Positions 1 through 6,165 of a DNA stretch of 9,062 nt are shown piece by piece (position 1 is the stretch's first letter; every line of letters begins with the position of its first letter). This DNA is from Pseudomonadota bacterium (GTDB taxonomy: Bacteria; Pseudomonadota; Alphaproteobacteria; Rhizobiales; Beijerinckiaceae): assembly GCA_021780015.1 (NCBI GenBank), contig JAJXZN010000282.1, forward strand, positions 1-9,062, given 5' to 3'. The translations under genes were made by a program, and so were the position numbers. Below the pieces are notes generated by a model. That model saw only the letters and a program-made list of their open reading frames with translations, made no database searches and was not told the DNA's origin.

Positions 1-462
1 GACATGCTCGCGGTGGGGCGGGCGCGGGCCGACAAGAAGGGGCTTGCCGAAAGGTTGACCTTCGTCGAGGCCAATGCCGAAGCGCTGCCCTTTCCGGACA
101 ATGAATTTGACGCCTATACGATCGCCTTCGGCATCCGCAACGTGCCGCGCATCGATGTTGCGCTTCGGGAAGCCTTCCGCGTGCTGCGCCGGGGCGGCCA
201 TTTTCTGTGCCTGGAATTTTCGCAGGTCGATGTCGCGACGCTCGACCGGATCTATGAAGCCTATTCCTTCCGCGCCATCCCGGCGATCGGCCGGCTGGTG
301 ACGGGCGATGGAGAAGCCTATCGCTATCTCGTCGAATCGATCCGCCGGTTCCCCTCCGCCGAGGATTTTCGCGCTATGATCGAGACGGCGGGCTTTGCCC
401 GCGCCGCGTATACAAAGCTCAGCGGCGGCATCGTCGCCATCCATTCGGGCTGGAAGCTTTGA
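1..462 (+). CDS. ubiE: Ubiquinone/menaquinone biosynthesis C-methyltransferase UbiE (3' part)
   Basis: Only the last 153 codons are present; the frame is open from base 1, so the start and the SAM-binding glycine motif lie outside the window. UbiE is a class I SAM-dependent methyltransferase that C-methylates the benzoquinol ring in ubiquinone (and, where present, menaquinone) synthesis at the inner membrane. What remains is typical of the family: [10 protein letters not shown], the post-II region with [20 protein letters not shown], the [20 protein letters not shown] strand-helix, and the characteristic C-terminus [12 protein letters not shown]. The stop codon TGA (460-462) overlaps the TTG start of ubiB by 4 nt, so the two genes are almost certainly co-transcribed and translationally coupled. 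Identification rests on motif recognition and gene order. The residual doubt is mainly whether the substrate is ubiquinone alone or also menaquinone. Confidence 0.95.
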   Translation, partial: DMLAVGRARADKKGLAERLTFVEANAEALPFPDNEFDAYTIAFGIRNVPRIDVALREAFRVLRRGGHFLCLEFSQVDVATLDRIYEAYSFRAIPAIGRLVTGDGEAYRYLVESIRRFPSAEDFRAMIETAGFARAAYTKLSGGIVAIHSGWKL

Positions 463-2021
463 TCTTTTCCTTCGGGCACCCACTGCGCATCGCCAGGGCG
501 GGATTCGTTCTCTCCCGCGCGGGTCTGTTCCGCGACGTCGATATCGACGCCCTGCCGCCGGTCGCGCGGCTGCCGTTCGCGGCGGCCAAATTCCTCGGCA
601 AGAACAGCCGCAAAGGGCCCGATCGTCTGCCCGCGGCGATCAGCCGGTTGGGTCCATCCTATGTGAAGCTCGGGCAATTTCTGGCGACGCGGCCGGATGT
701 CGTCGGTGCCGAGGTCGCGCGCCGGCTCGAAGCCTTGCAAGACCATATGCCGCCTTTCGCCCAGGACGAAGCGATCAAAATGGTCGAGACCGCCTTCGGC
801 CGCAAGATCGATGACGTGTTTGTCGAATTTGGCGAGCCGGTTGCCGCCGCGTCGATCGCGCAGGTGCATCGCGCCCGGGTGCGCGATGGCGCCGGCGAGC
901 GCGAAGTTGCGGTCAAGGTGCTGCGTCCCGGCGTCGAGCGGCGCTTTCGCCGCGATCTTTCCGACATGTATTTCGCGTCGCGGATCGGCGAGCGCTGGTT
1001 TCCCAACACCAAGCGGCTGAAGTCGGCGGAGGTCGTCGATATTCTCGCCCGCACGGTGAAGATGGAGATGGACTTTCGGCTCGAAGCCGCCGCCGCATCG
1101 GAATTCGCCGAGAATACCGAGAAGGAATGCGATTTCCGCGTCCCGCGCGTCGATTGGGATCGCACCGAGAAGGAAGTCCTCACCTCCGAATGGGTGGACG
1201 GGATTTCCCTCTCGGATACGAAAGGGCTCGCCGCCGCCGGCTATGATCTGGCCGAACTCGGGCGCACCGTCATCCAGTCCTTTTTGCGCCATGCGGTGCG
1301 CGACGGTTTCTTTCATGCCGACATGCACCAGGGCAATCTGTTCGTCGACCGGCAGGGGCGGCTCACCGCCGTCGATTTCGGCATCATGGGCCGGCTCGGA
1401 CTGAAGGAGCGCCGCTTCCTCGCCGAGATCATCTACGGTTTCATCACCCGCAATTATCGCCGCGTCGCGGAAGTGCATTTCGAGGCCGGCTATGTGCCGG
1501 GCTATCACAAGGTCGAGGATTTCGCCCAGGCGATCCGCGCCATCGGCGAGCCGATCCATGCCCGCCCGGCCGACGAGATTTCCATGGCGCGGGTGCTGAC
1601 CCTTCTGTTCGAAGTGACGGCGCTTTTCGATATGACGACACGGACGGAACTCGTCCTGCTGCAGAAAACCATGGTCGTCGTCGAAGGCGTGGCGCGGCGG
1701 CTCGACCCGAAGCTCGACATGTGGTCGACGGCGGAGCCCGTCGTTTCCGGTTGGCTGCGCGAGAATTTAGGTCCGGTCGGCAGGATCGAGGACGCGCGGC
1801 GCGGCGTCAACGCGCTGGCGCAATTCGCCGGCAACCTGCCGGCCGTGCTGCTGCAGACCGAAAAGATCATCGCCCAGCTTGAAAGCATGGCCGAGGACGG
1901 ATTCGAACTGTCAGAAAGCGTCATCGCCAAGCTCGGCGAGGCGCAGGCGCGTGGGGCGCGGCTCGGCCATATCGCGCTTTGGCTGCTCGTTATTATATTG
2001 ATTGTCTTTCTGCTGCGCTAA
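459..2021 (+). CDS. ubiB: Ubiquinone biosynthesis protein kinase-like UbiB
   Basis: 520-residue member of the UbiB/ADCK/ABC1 atypical kinase family, needed for ubiquinone synthesis; its ATPase activity is thought to help membrane-bound lipid precursors reach the biosynthetic enzymes. Family hallmarks in order: the KxGQ motif (KLGQ, residues 70-73), the Ala-rich nucleotide loop (AAAS, 129-132) that replaces a normal kinase P-loop, the VAVKV lysine (K153), the catalytic segment HADMHQGN (286-293) and the metal-binding DFG (306-308). The C-terminus (about 504-519) is one strongly hydrophobic segment, a likely membrane anchor; E. coli UbiB (546 aa) has two. The start is TTG at 459, because no ATG or GTG lies near the expected N-terminus and the protein needs its [13 protein letters not shown] opening. 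The only ribosome-binding candidate is GGAAG (452-456), just 2 nt before the TTG, so coupling to ubiE is likely. No ubiJ lies between ubiE and ubiB, unlike in E. coli. Confidence 0.95.
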   Translation: MIFSFGHPLRIARAGFVLSRAGLFRDVDIDALPPVARLPFAAAKFLGKNSRKGPDRLPAAISRLGPSYVKLGQFLATRPDVVGAEVARRLEALQDHMPPFAQDEAIKMVETAFGRKIDDVFVEFGEPVAAASIAQVHRARVRDGAGEREVAVKVLRPGVERRFRRDLSDMYFASRIGERWFPNTKRLKSAEVVDILARTVKMEMDFRLEAAAASEFAENTEKECDFRVPRVDWDRTEKEVLTSEWVDGISLSDTKGLAAAGYDLAELGRTVIQSFLRHAVRDGFFHADMHQGNLFVDRQGRLTAVDFGIMGRLGLKERRFLAEIIYGFITRNYRRVAEVHFEAGYVPGYHKVEDFAQAIRAIGEPIHARPADEISMARVLTLLFEVTALFDMTTRTELVLLQKTMVVVEGVARRLDPKLDMWSTAEPVVSGWLRENLGPVGRIEDARRGVNALAQFAGNLPAVLLQTEKIIAQLESMAEDGFELSESVIAKLGEAQARGARLGHIALWLLVIILIVFLLR

Positions 2022-2033
2022 AAGACGGGGCCT

Positions 2034-2038
2034 GGGAG
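2034..2038 (+). promoter_or_regulatory. Shine-Dalgarno of coaBC, fixes the GTG start
   Basis: GGGAG sits 6 nt before GTG at 2045. It supports that codon over the TTG at 1979, which lies inside ubiB and would add 22 residues unlike any CoaBC N-terminus. Confidence 0.7.
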
Positions 2039-2044
2039 AACGAC

Positions 2045-3283
2045 GTGCTGGACGGCAAACGCATTCTGCTCGTCATCGGTGGCGGCATCGCCGCCTACAA
2101 GGTGCTCGAGCTGATCCGCCGCCTGCGCGAGCAGAACGCCAGTCTCAATGTCGTCATGACCCGGGCGGCCAAGCAATTCGTCACGCCGCTCTCGGTCGCG
2201 AGCCTGTCCGGCGGCAAGGTCTTCGACGATCTGTTCTCGCTGACCGACGAGACCGAGATCGGGCACATTCAATTGTCGCGCGCGGCCGATCTCGTCGTGG
2301 TGGCGCCGGCGACGGCCGATCTTCTCGCCAAGATGGCGCAGGGTCTCGCCGACGATCTCGCCGCGACGCTGTTGCTTGCGACGGACAAGAAAATCCTCGT
2401 CGCGCCGGCGATGAACCTGCGCATGTGGCTGCACCCGGCGACGCAGCGCAATGTCGCGACCCTGCAGAAGGACGGCGTGCTGTTCGTCGGCCCCGAAGAC
2501 GGCGACATGGCTTGCGGCGAATATGGACCCGGCCGGATGAGCGAGCCGGCGGCGATCCTCGCGGCGGTCGCCTCAGCGATCGAAGGCGATACACGGATTG
2601 CGCTGCTGCCGGGCATCGGGCGTTTCGACAAGCCGCTCGCCGGGCGCCGCGTCGTCGTCACCTCCGGGCCGACGCATGAGCCGATCGATCCGGTGCGCTA
2701 TATCGGTAACCGGTCGTCCGGGCGGCAGGGCCATGCGATCGCCGCCGCCGCGGCGAAGGCCGGGGCAGAGGTCATCCTCGTCAGCGGCCCGGTGACATTG
2801 CCCGACCCGCCCGGCGTCTCGACGCTGCATGTCGAGACCGCGATCGAGATGCTGGCGGCCGTCGAGGCGGCGCTGCCCGCGGATATTTTCATCGCCACCG
2901 CCGCGGTCGCCGATTGGCGCGTCGAAGCGGCCGCTTCGCAGAAGATCAAGAAATCCGACACGCCGCCGCAATTCGCTTTGGCTGAAAATCCCGACATTCT
3001 GGCGCTGGTCGCCCAGCGCACGGCGGGGCGGCCGCGCCTCGTCGTCGGCTTCGCCGCCGAGACCGACCATATCCTTGCCCATGCGCGGGAAAAATTGCAG
3101 CGCAAACATTGCGATCTGATCGTCGCCAATGACGTGGGCGATGCGATGGGCAAGGACGAGAATGAGATTACGCTCATTGCGCCGTCCGGTTCCGAGCCCT
3201 GGCCGAAAATGCGCAAAGACGAGATAGCGGCCAGATTGGTGCGTCATCTGGCGCAGATGCTGAAGGATCGTCCCGATGCCTGA
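2045..3283 (+). CDS. coaBC: Bifunctional phosphopantothenoylcysteine decarboxylase / phosphopantothenate-cysteine ligase (CoaBC, Dfp)
   Basis: 412-residue bifunctional enzyme. CoaB (C-terminal) joins 4'-phosphopantothenate to cysteine using CTP; CoaC (N-terminal, FMN-dependent) then decarboxylates the product to 4'-phosphopantetheine, on the way to coenzyme A. CoaC signs: GGGIAAYK (12-19), the catalytic-histidine region [10 protein letters not shown] (H74), the PAMN motif (121-124) and the substrate-clamp cysteine in [10 protein letters not shown] (C157). CoaB signs: [13 protein letters not shown] (203-215), [10 protein letters not shown] (220-229), ATAAVADW (284-291), the KIKK lysines (300-303) and VVGFAAET (333-340). 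The length is normal for the fusion. It starts with GTG 23 nt after the ubiB stop, behind a clear GGGAG. Its 3' end overlaps dut by 8 nt. All key residues seem intact, so a working enzyme is expected. Confidence 0.97.
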   Translation: MLDGKRILLVIGGGIAAYKVLELIRRLREQNASLNVVMTRAAKQFVTPLSVASLSGGKVFDDLFSLTDETEIGHIQLSRAADLVVVAPATADLLAKMAQGLADDLAATLLLATDKKILVAPAMNLRMWLHPATQRNVATLQKDGVLFVGPEDGDMACGEYGPGRMSEPAAILAAVASAIEGDTRIALLPGIGRFDKPLAGRRVVVTSGPTHEPIDPVRYIGNRSSGRQGHAIAAAAAKAGAEVILVSGPVTLPDPPGVSTLHVETAIEMLAAVEAALPADIFIATAAVADWRVEAAASQKIKKSDTPPQFALAENPDILALVAQRTAGRPRLVVGFAAETDHILAHAREKLQRKHCDLIVANDVGDAMGKDENEITLIAPSGSEPWPKMRKDEIAARLVRHLAQMLKDRPDA

Positions 3284-3761
3284 CGAGAAAGCGCCGCGCG
3301 TCGCCGTCCGCCTTCTGCCGCACGGCGAGGGCCTGCCGATGCCGGCCTATCATAGTGCCGGCGCGGCAGGCGCCGATCTCTGCGCGGCTCTGGCGCCGGA
3401 CGAGAAGATCATCCTCGAACCCGGCGCACGGCATTTGATCCCCACCGGCCTCGTTCTGCAATTGCCGGAGGGCTATGAGGGCCAGGTGCGGCCGCGCTCC
3501 GGCATCGCGCTGCACCGCGGCGTAACCGTGCTGAATACGCCGGGCACGATTGATTCAGATTATCGCGGCGAAGTCAGCGTGCTTTTGATAAACCTGGGCG
3601 CCGAGCCGTTCGAAGTCGTGCGGGGCGTACGCATCGCCCAACTCGTCGTGGCACCGGTGACGCGCGCCGCATTTGTCGCGGTCGCGGAACTCGAGGCGAC
3701 GGCGCGCGGCGCGGGCGGCTATGGTTCAACCGGCCTAACCCTGCGGGAAGAGGGCACATGA
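3276..3761 (+). CDS. dut: Deoxyuridine 5'-triphosphate nucleotidohydrolase (dUTPase)
   Basis: 161-residue homotrimeric dUTPase. It hydrolyses dUTP to dUMP and pyrophosphate, which limits uracil incorporation into DNA and supplies dUMP for dTMP synthesis. All five conserved motifs are visible: I, AGAAGADL (28-35); II, RPRSGIA (72-78); [17 protein letters not shown] (87-100) with the catalytic aspartate and the base-contacting tyrosine; [12 protein letters not shown] (119-128); and V, the mobile C-terminal arm [10 protein letters not shown] (144-153), with Tyr where Phe is usual. The ATG lies inside the last codons of coaBC (8-nt overlap) with AAGGA (3263-3267) 8 nt upstream. Coupling of dut to coaBC (dfp) is a recurring bacterial arrangement. 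The stop codon TGA overlaps the ATG of the following regulator. Confidence 0.97.
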   Translation: MPDEKAPRVAVRLLPHGEGLPMPAYHSAGAAGADLCAALAPDEKIILEPGARHLIPTGLVLQLPEGYEGQVRPRSGIALHRGVTVLNTPGTIDSDYRGEVSVLLINLGAEPFEVVRGVRIAQLVVAPVTRAAFVAVAELEATARGAGGYGSTGLTLREEGT

Positions 3762-4198
3762 TACTCCTGGACCGGCGCAGCGTTCTGGCGTTGGCCGCAG
3801 TCGTCGATATTGCCATCCACGCGCGGCCGCAGCCGGTCGCGGCGAAGCTGCTTGCCGCGCGCCTCGATCTGCCGCCGCGCCATCTCGAGACTTTGTTGCA
3901 GGCGCTGGTGCGGGCCGAAATCCTCAAGGGCGTGCGCGGACCGCGCGGCGGCTACGAACTCGCCCGCGAACGCCGCCGTATCACCGCGGCCGAAGTCGTC
4001 AGCGCGATCAAAAGCGACGGCGAGGAGGATGCGCCGCGCAACGCCTTCGTCGAAAACGTGATCCAGCCGGTCATCACCAAAGCCGGCAAAGCCTTCCTCG
4101 CCGATCTTGAAGGCGTGACGATCGACGATATCTGCCGTCAGGCGGCAGAGACGAAAACCGTCCATGACGAAGCGGCGAAGCCTGATTTCACAATTTAG
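3758..4198 (+). CDS. Rrf2-family transcriptional regulator, CymR-like, without Fe-S cysteine triad
   Basis: 146-residue winged-helix DNA-binding protein. The Rrf2 fold is recognisable from the N-terminal helix (about 7-20), the recognition region [20 protein letters not shown] (37-56), the wing [11 protein letters not shown] (60-70) and the [10 protein letters not shown] helix (75-84), followed by a long dimerisation helix and a VTIDDI segment near the C-terminus as in CymR. The three clustered cysteines that hold [2Fe-2S] in IscR or [4Fe-4S] in NsrR are absent; the only cysteine is C126. Direct Fe-S sensing is therefore unlikely, and a single-thiol switch or a partner-protein mechanism is possible. 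The ATG overlaps the dut stop (ATGA), with the purine-rich stretch 3748-3754 as ribosome-binding site. The next genes encode a peroxiredoxin and cysteine synthase, so cysteine or peroxide control is a reasonable guess; the target genes are not proven. Confidence 0.85.
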   Translation: MILLDRRSVLALAAVVDIAIHARPQPVAAKLLAARLDLPPRHLETLLQALVRAEILKGVRGPRGGYELARERRRITAAEVVSAIKSDGEEDAPRNAFVENVIQPVITKAGKAFLADLEGVTIDDICRQAAETKTVHDEAAKPDFTI

Positions 4199-4222
4199 CT
4201 ATGTCTATTGAATTTATATACT
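4194..4222 (+). promoter_or_regulatory. Candidate sigma-70-type promoter for the peroxiredoxin gene
   Basis: TATACT (4217-4222, 5/6 to the -10 consensus) lies 17 nt after a weak TTTAGC (4194-4199, 3/6 to -35). This AT-rich patch in a GC-rich context begins inside the last codons of the Rrf2 gene and predicts a start near 4229. A stronger -35-like word, TTCACA (4187-4192), has no good -10 at a standard distance. Confidence 0.35.
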
Positions 4223-4239
4223 TCCCGCCCTGCGGAAAT

Positions 4240-4255
4240 ATGCTAATTTTGGCAT
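4240..4255 (+). promoter_or_regulatory. Imperfect palindrome, candidate operator upstream of peroxiredoxin
   Basis: ATGCTAATTTTGGCAT is a 16-bp dyad with 6 of 8 positions matching between half-sites (perfect outer ATGC/GCAT). It lies just downstream of the predicted transcription start, a typical place for repressor binding. The adjacent Rrf2 protein is the obvious candidate ligand, but that is inference. Confidence 0.35.
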
Positions 4256-4261
4256 GACGGG

Positions 4262-4280
4262 GCCGGCCGCATTGGCCGGC
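4262..4280 (+). other. GC-rich hairpin 1 in the peroxiredoxin leader
   Basis: GCCGGCC (4262-4268) and GGCCGGC (4274-4280) form a perfect 7-bp all-GC stem around a GCATT loop. No T-run follows, so it is not a standard intrinsic terminator. It would lie in the 5' untranslated part of the peroxiredoxin mRNA if the upstream promoter is real. Confidence 0.5.
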
Positions 4281-4305
4281 AGGCAGAGACGCAATCGATC
4301 GCAGC

Positions 4306-4326
4306 GCGGCCATCGGCGGTGGCCGC
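4306..4326 (+). other. GC-rich hairpin 2 in the peroxiredoxin leader
   Basis: GCGGCCA (4306-4312) and TGGCCGC (4320-4326) form a perfect 7-bp stem with a 7-nt loop, ending 12 nt before the AGGAG ribosome-binding site, which stays unpaired. Its 5' arm can instead pair with TGGCCG (4273-4278) of hairpin 1, so two mutually exclusive folds are possible. Confidence 0.45.
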
Positions 4327-4338
4327 CATGCGCGTAAC

Positions 4339-4343
4339 AGGAG
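4339..4343 (+). promoter_or_regulatory. Shine-Dalgarno of the peroxiredoxin gene, fixes the ATG start
   Basis: AGGAG lies 6 nt before ATG at 4350. The in-frame TTG at 4344 directly abuts this element and so cannot be the start. Confidence 0.8.
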
Positions 4344-4349
4344 TTGGAC

Positions 4350-4985
4350 ATGGCCCTGCAGCTTGGCGACATTGCCCCGGACTTTACGGCGGAGACGACT
4401 GAAGGCCCGATCCGCTTCCACGATTACATCAACGGATCCTGGGCTGTCCTGTTCTCGCACCCGAAGAATTTCACGCCGATCTGCACGACGGAGCTCGGCT
4501 ATACGGCGAAATTGAAGCCCGAGTTCGATAAGCGCGGCGTGAAAGTGCTGGGCCTCAGCGTCGATCCCCTGAAGGATCACGAAAAATGGGCCGAGGACAT
4601 CAAGGACACGCAAGGCTATGCGCTCAATTTTCCGTTGATCGCGGATCCCGAGCGCAAGGTCGCCAACCTTTATGGAATGATCCATCCGAATGCCAGCGAC
4701 ACGCTCACCGTGCGTTCCGTCTTCGTCATCGGGCCGGACAAGAAGATCAAGCTGATGCTCACCTATCCGGCGAGCACCGGCCGCAACTTCGATGAGATCC
4801 TGCGGGTGATCGATTCGCTGCAATTGACCGCCGAGCATCAAGTGGCGACACCGGTGAATTGGCAGGCGGGCGAAGATGTGATCATCGTCCCGGCGGTATC
4901 GGACGAAGAGGCAAAGAAGAAATATCCCGGCGGCTGGAAGGCGCTGCGGCCGTATCTGCGCATCGTCCCGGCGCCGCGTAACTAA
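4350..4985 (+). CDS. 1-Cys peroxiredoxin, Prx6 family
   Basis: 211-residue thiol peroxidase that reduces hydrogen peroxide and organic hydroperoxides in the cytoplasm. The peroxidatic site P-x3-T-x2-C is seen at residues 38-45 (HPKNFTPICTTEL, C45), with the supporting arginine at R122 in the DTLTVRSVFVIGPD strand. C45 is the only cysteine in the protein, so there is no resolving cysteine and an outside thiol must regenerate it. The long C-terminal domain with TPVNWQAGEDVIIVP (167-181) and the end PGGWKALRPYLRIV (193-206) is diagnostic of the Prx6 branch rather than AhpC/Prx1, and the length is typical. It is the first gene after the Rrf2 regulator, behind its own leader, and is followed 89 nt later by cysK. 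Link to cysteine metabolism is plausible because low-molecular-weight thiols often recycle 1-Cys enzymes. Confidence 0.95.
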   Translation: MALQLGDIAPDFTAETTEGPIRFHDYINGSWAVLFSHPKNFTPICTTELGYTAKLKPEFDKRGVKVLGLSVDPLKDHEKWAEDIKDTQGYALNFPLIADPERKVANLYGMIHPNASDTLTVRSVFVIGPDKKIKLMLTYPASTGRNFDEILRVIDSLQLTAEHQVATPVNWQAGEDVIIVPAVSDEEAKKKYPGGWKALRPYLRIVPAPRN

Positions 4986-5025
4986 CGCGCCGGACAGAGA
5001 CCTGCGCGATGGTCTCGTTGCGTTG

Positions 5026-5037
5026 AATTTTGCTATG
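5026..5037 (+). promoter_or_regulatory. AT-rich element shared with the peroxiredoxin leader
   Basis: AATTTTGCTATG in the gap before cysK matches AATTTTGGCATG (4245-4256) before the peroxiredoxin gene at 10 of 12 positions. The preceding bases give TTGAATTT (5023-5030), which also recurs at 4208-4215. It may be a binding site shared by the two genes; no convincing separate promoter hexamer pair was found here. Confidence 0.3.
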
Positions 5038-5061
5038 TGTGCCGGCAGCGCGATTGCAGGC

Positions 5062-5070
5062 AGGGAGAGG
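5062..5070 (+). promoter_or_regulatory. Shine-Dalgarno of cysK, fixes the ATG start
   Basis: AGGGAGAGG ends 4 nt before ATG at 5075. It favours that start over the TTG at 5030, which would add 15 residues unlike known CysK N-termini. Confidence 0.75.
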
Positions 5071-5074
5071 GACG

Positions 5075-6064
5075 ATGGCGCAAGCCGCAGTGAAAGAACC
5101 GGGAAGTGCGGCGCATGTGCCGGGGCGCGGACGCATTTATGATTCGATCATCGAGACCATCGGCGACACGCCGCTTGTACGTCTCGACAAGATCGCGAAG
5201 GAGAAGGGCGTCAAGGCCAATCTCCTGGCCAAGCTCGAATTCTTCAATCCGATCGGCAGCGTCAAGGACCGGATCGGCGTCGCCATGATCGCGGCGGCGG
5301 AGGCCGCGGGCAAGATTTCGCCGGAACATACCGTCATCATCGAGCCGACCTCCGGCAATACCGGCATTGCGCTCGCCTTCGTCGCGGCGGCAAAGGGCTA
5401 TCGGCTCATTCTGGTCATGCCGGAATCAATGTCGATCGAGCGGCGCAAGATGCTGGCACTGCTCGGCGCGGAACTGGTGCTGACCCCCGCGCCGCAAGGC
5501 ATGAAGGGCGCGATCGCCAAGGCCCAGGAAATCGCCAATGCGACGCCTGGCGCGTTCACCCCGCAGCAGTTCGAAAACCCCGCCAATCCCGATATTCATC
5601 GCCGTACGACGGCGGAAGAGATCTGGAACGATACGCATGGCACGGTCGACGTCTTCGTCTCTGCGGTCGGCACCGGCGGCACATTGACCGGCGTTGCCGA
5701 GGTGTTGAAGGCGCGCAAGCCCGGCGTGCATATTGTCGCCGTCGAGCCGGAAGATTCCGCTGTGCTCTCGGGCGGCCATCCCGGCCCGCACAAAATTCAG
5801 GGCATCGGCGCGGGCTTCATCCCACCGATTCTCGAGCGCAACCTGATCGACGAGGTCGTGACGGTCGGTAACCAGACGGCCTTCGATATCGCCCGGCTCA
5901 CCGCCCGGCTCGAGGGCATTCCCGTCGGCATTTCATCCGGCGCGGCGGTGGCCGCCGCGATCGAAATCGGCGCGCGCGATGCCTTCGCCGGCAAGAATAT
6001 CGTGCTCATCATTCCATCCTTCGCCGAGCGTTATCTGTCGACGGCTCTCTTCGAAGGCCTTTAA
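5075..6064 (+). CDS. cysK: Cysteine synthase A (O-acetylserine sulfhydrylase)
   Basis: 329-residue fold-type II PLP enzyme that converts O-acetylserine and sulfide to cysteine and acetate, the last step of assimilatory cysteine synthesis. Motifs in order: [10 protein letters not shown] (28-37), the PLP lysine in [11 protein letters not shown] (K64), the substrate-binding TSGNTG (92-97), [10 protein letters not shown] (115-124), the phosphate-binding GTGGTLTG (199-206), [12 protein letters not shown] (239-250) and GISSGAA (285-291) with the pyridine-nitrogen serine. GIGAGFIP marks CysK rather than CysM. An N-terminal stretch of about 20 residues ([10 protein letters not shown]...) precedes the usual opening and seems dispensable. 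It lies between a 1-Cys peroxiredoxin and a PfkB-type kinase, all on the same strand. In Firmicutes CysK also acts as the partner of the Rrf2 repressor CymR, which makes the nearby Rrf2 gene notable. Confidence 0.95.
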   Translation: MAQAAVKEPGSAAHVPGRGRIYDSIIETIGDTPLVRLDKIAKEKGVKANLLAKLEFFNPIGSVKDRIGVAMIAAAEAAGKISPEHTVIIEPTSGNTGIALAFVAAAKGYRLILVMPESMSIERRKMLALLGAELVLTPAPQGMKGAIAKAQEIANATPGAFTPQQFENPANPDIHRRTTAEEIWNDTHGTVDVFVSAVGTGGTLTGVAEVLKARKPGVHIVAVEPEDSAVLSGGHPGPHKIQGIGAGFIPPILERNLIDEVVTVGNQTAFDIARLTARLEGIPVGISSGAAVAAAIEIGARDAFAGKNIVLIIPSFAERYLSTALFEGL

Positions 6065-6085
6065 TCGGCTTCATGCCTGTGGTTG

Positions 6086-6112
6086 AAGCGGCGCCTGTCG
6101 CGGGCACCGCTT
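6086..6112 (+). terminator. Possible weak terminator or leader hairpin after cysK
   Basis: AAGCGG (6086-6091) pairs with CCGCTT (6107-6112), and after one mismatch GCC (6093-6095) pairs with GGC (6103-6105), closing a TGTCGCG loop. The downstream bases are GACCTTCC, not a T-run, so intrinsic termination would be weak at best. An alternative stem, GCTTCA (6068-6073) with TGAAGC (6084-6089), competes for the same bases. Confidence 0.3.
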
Positions 6113-6165
6113 GACCTTCCTGCGCGCCGATGCGAAAGGCTCGCTTCCCGCCCGAGCCCTTCCTC

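Noticed and set aside
324..1559. Long minus-strand open frame (411 codons) opposite ubiE/ubiB
   Set aside because: It mirrors the real genes, as is common in GC-rich DNA. Its product has no recognisable motif and runs antisense through well-conserved UbiB motifs.
1979..2044. Upstream TTG start extending CoaBC by 22 residues
   Set aside because: The extra residues lie in the ubiB 3' end and do not resemble CoaBC; GTG 2045 has a proper ribosome-binding site and the normal N-terminus.
2573..3247. Minus-strand open frame of 224 codons opposite coaBC
   Set aside because: Antisense shadow of the CoaB domain; Arg/Gly/Asp-rich composition without family features or a ribosome-binding site.
3719..4165. 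Minus-strand open frame opposite the Rrf2 gene, considered as an antitoxin-like partner
   Set aside because: No recognisable fold, no ribosome-binding site, and it covers the conserved winged-helix codons of the plus-strand gene.
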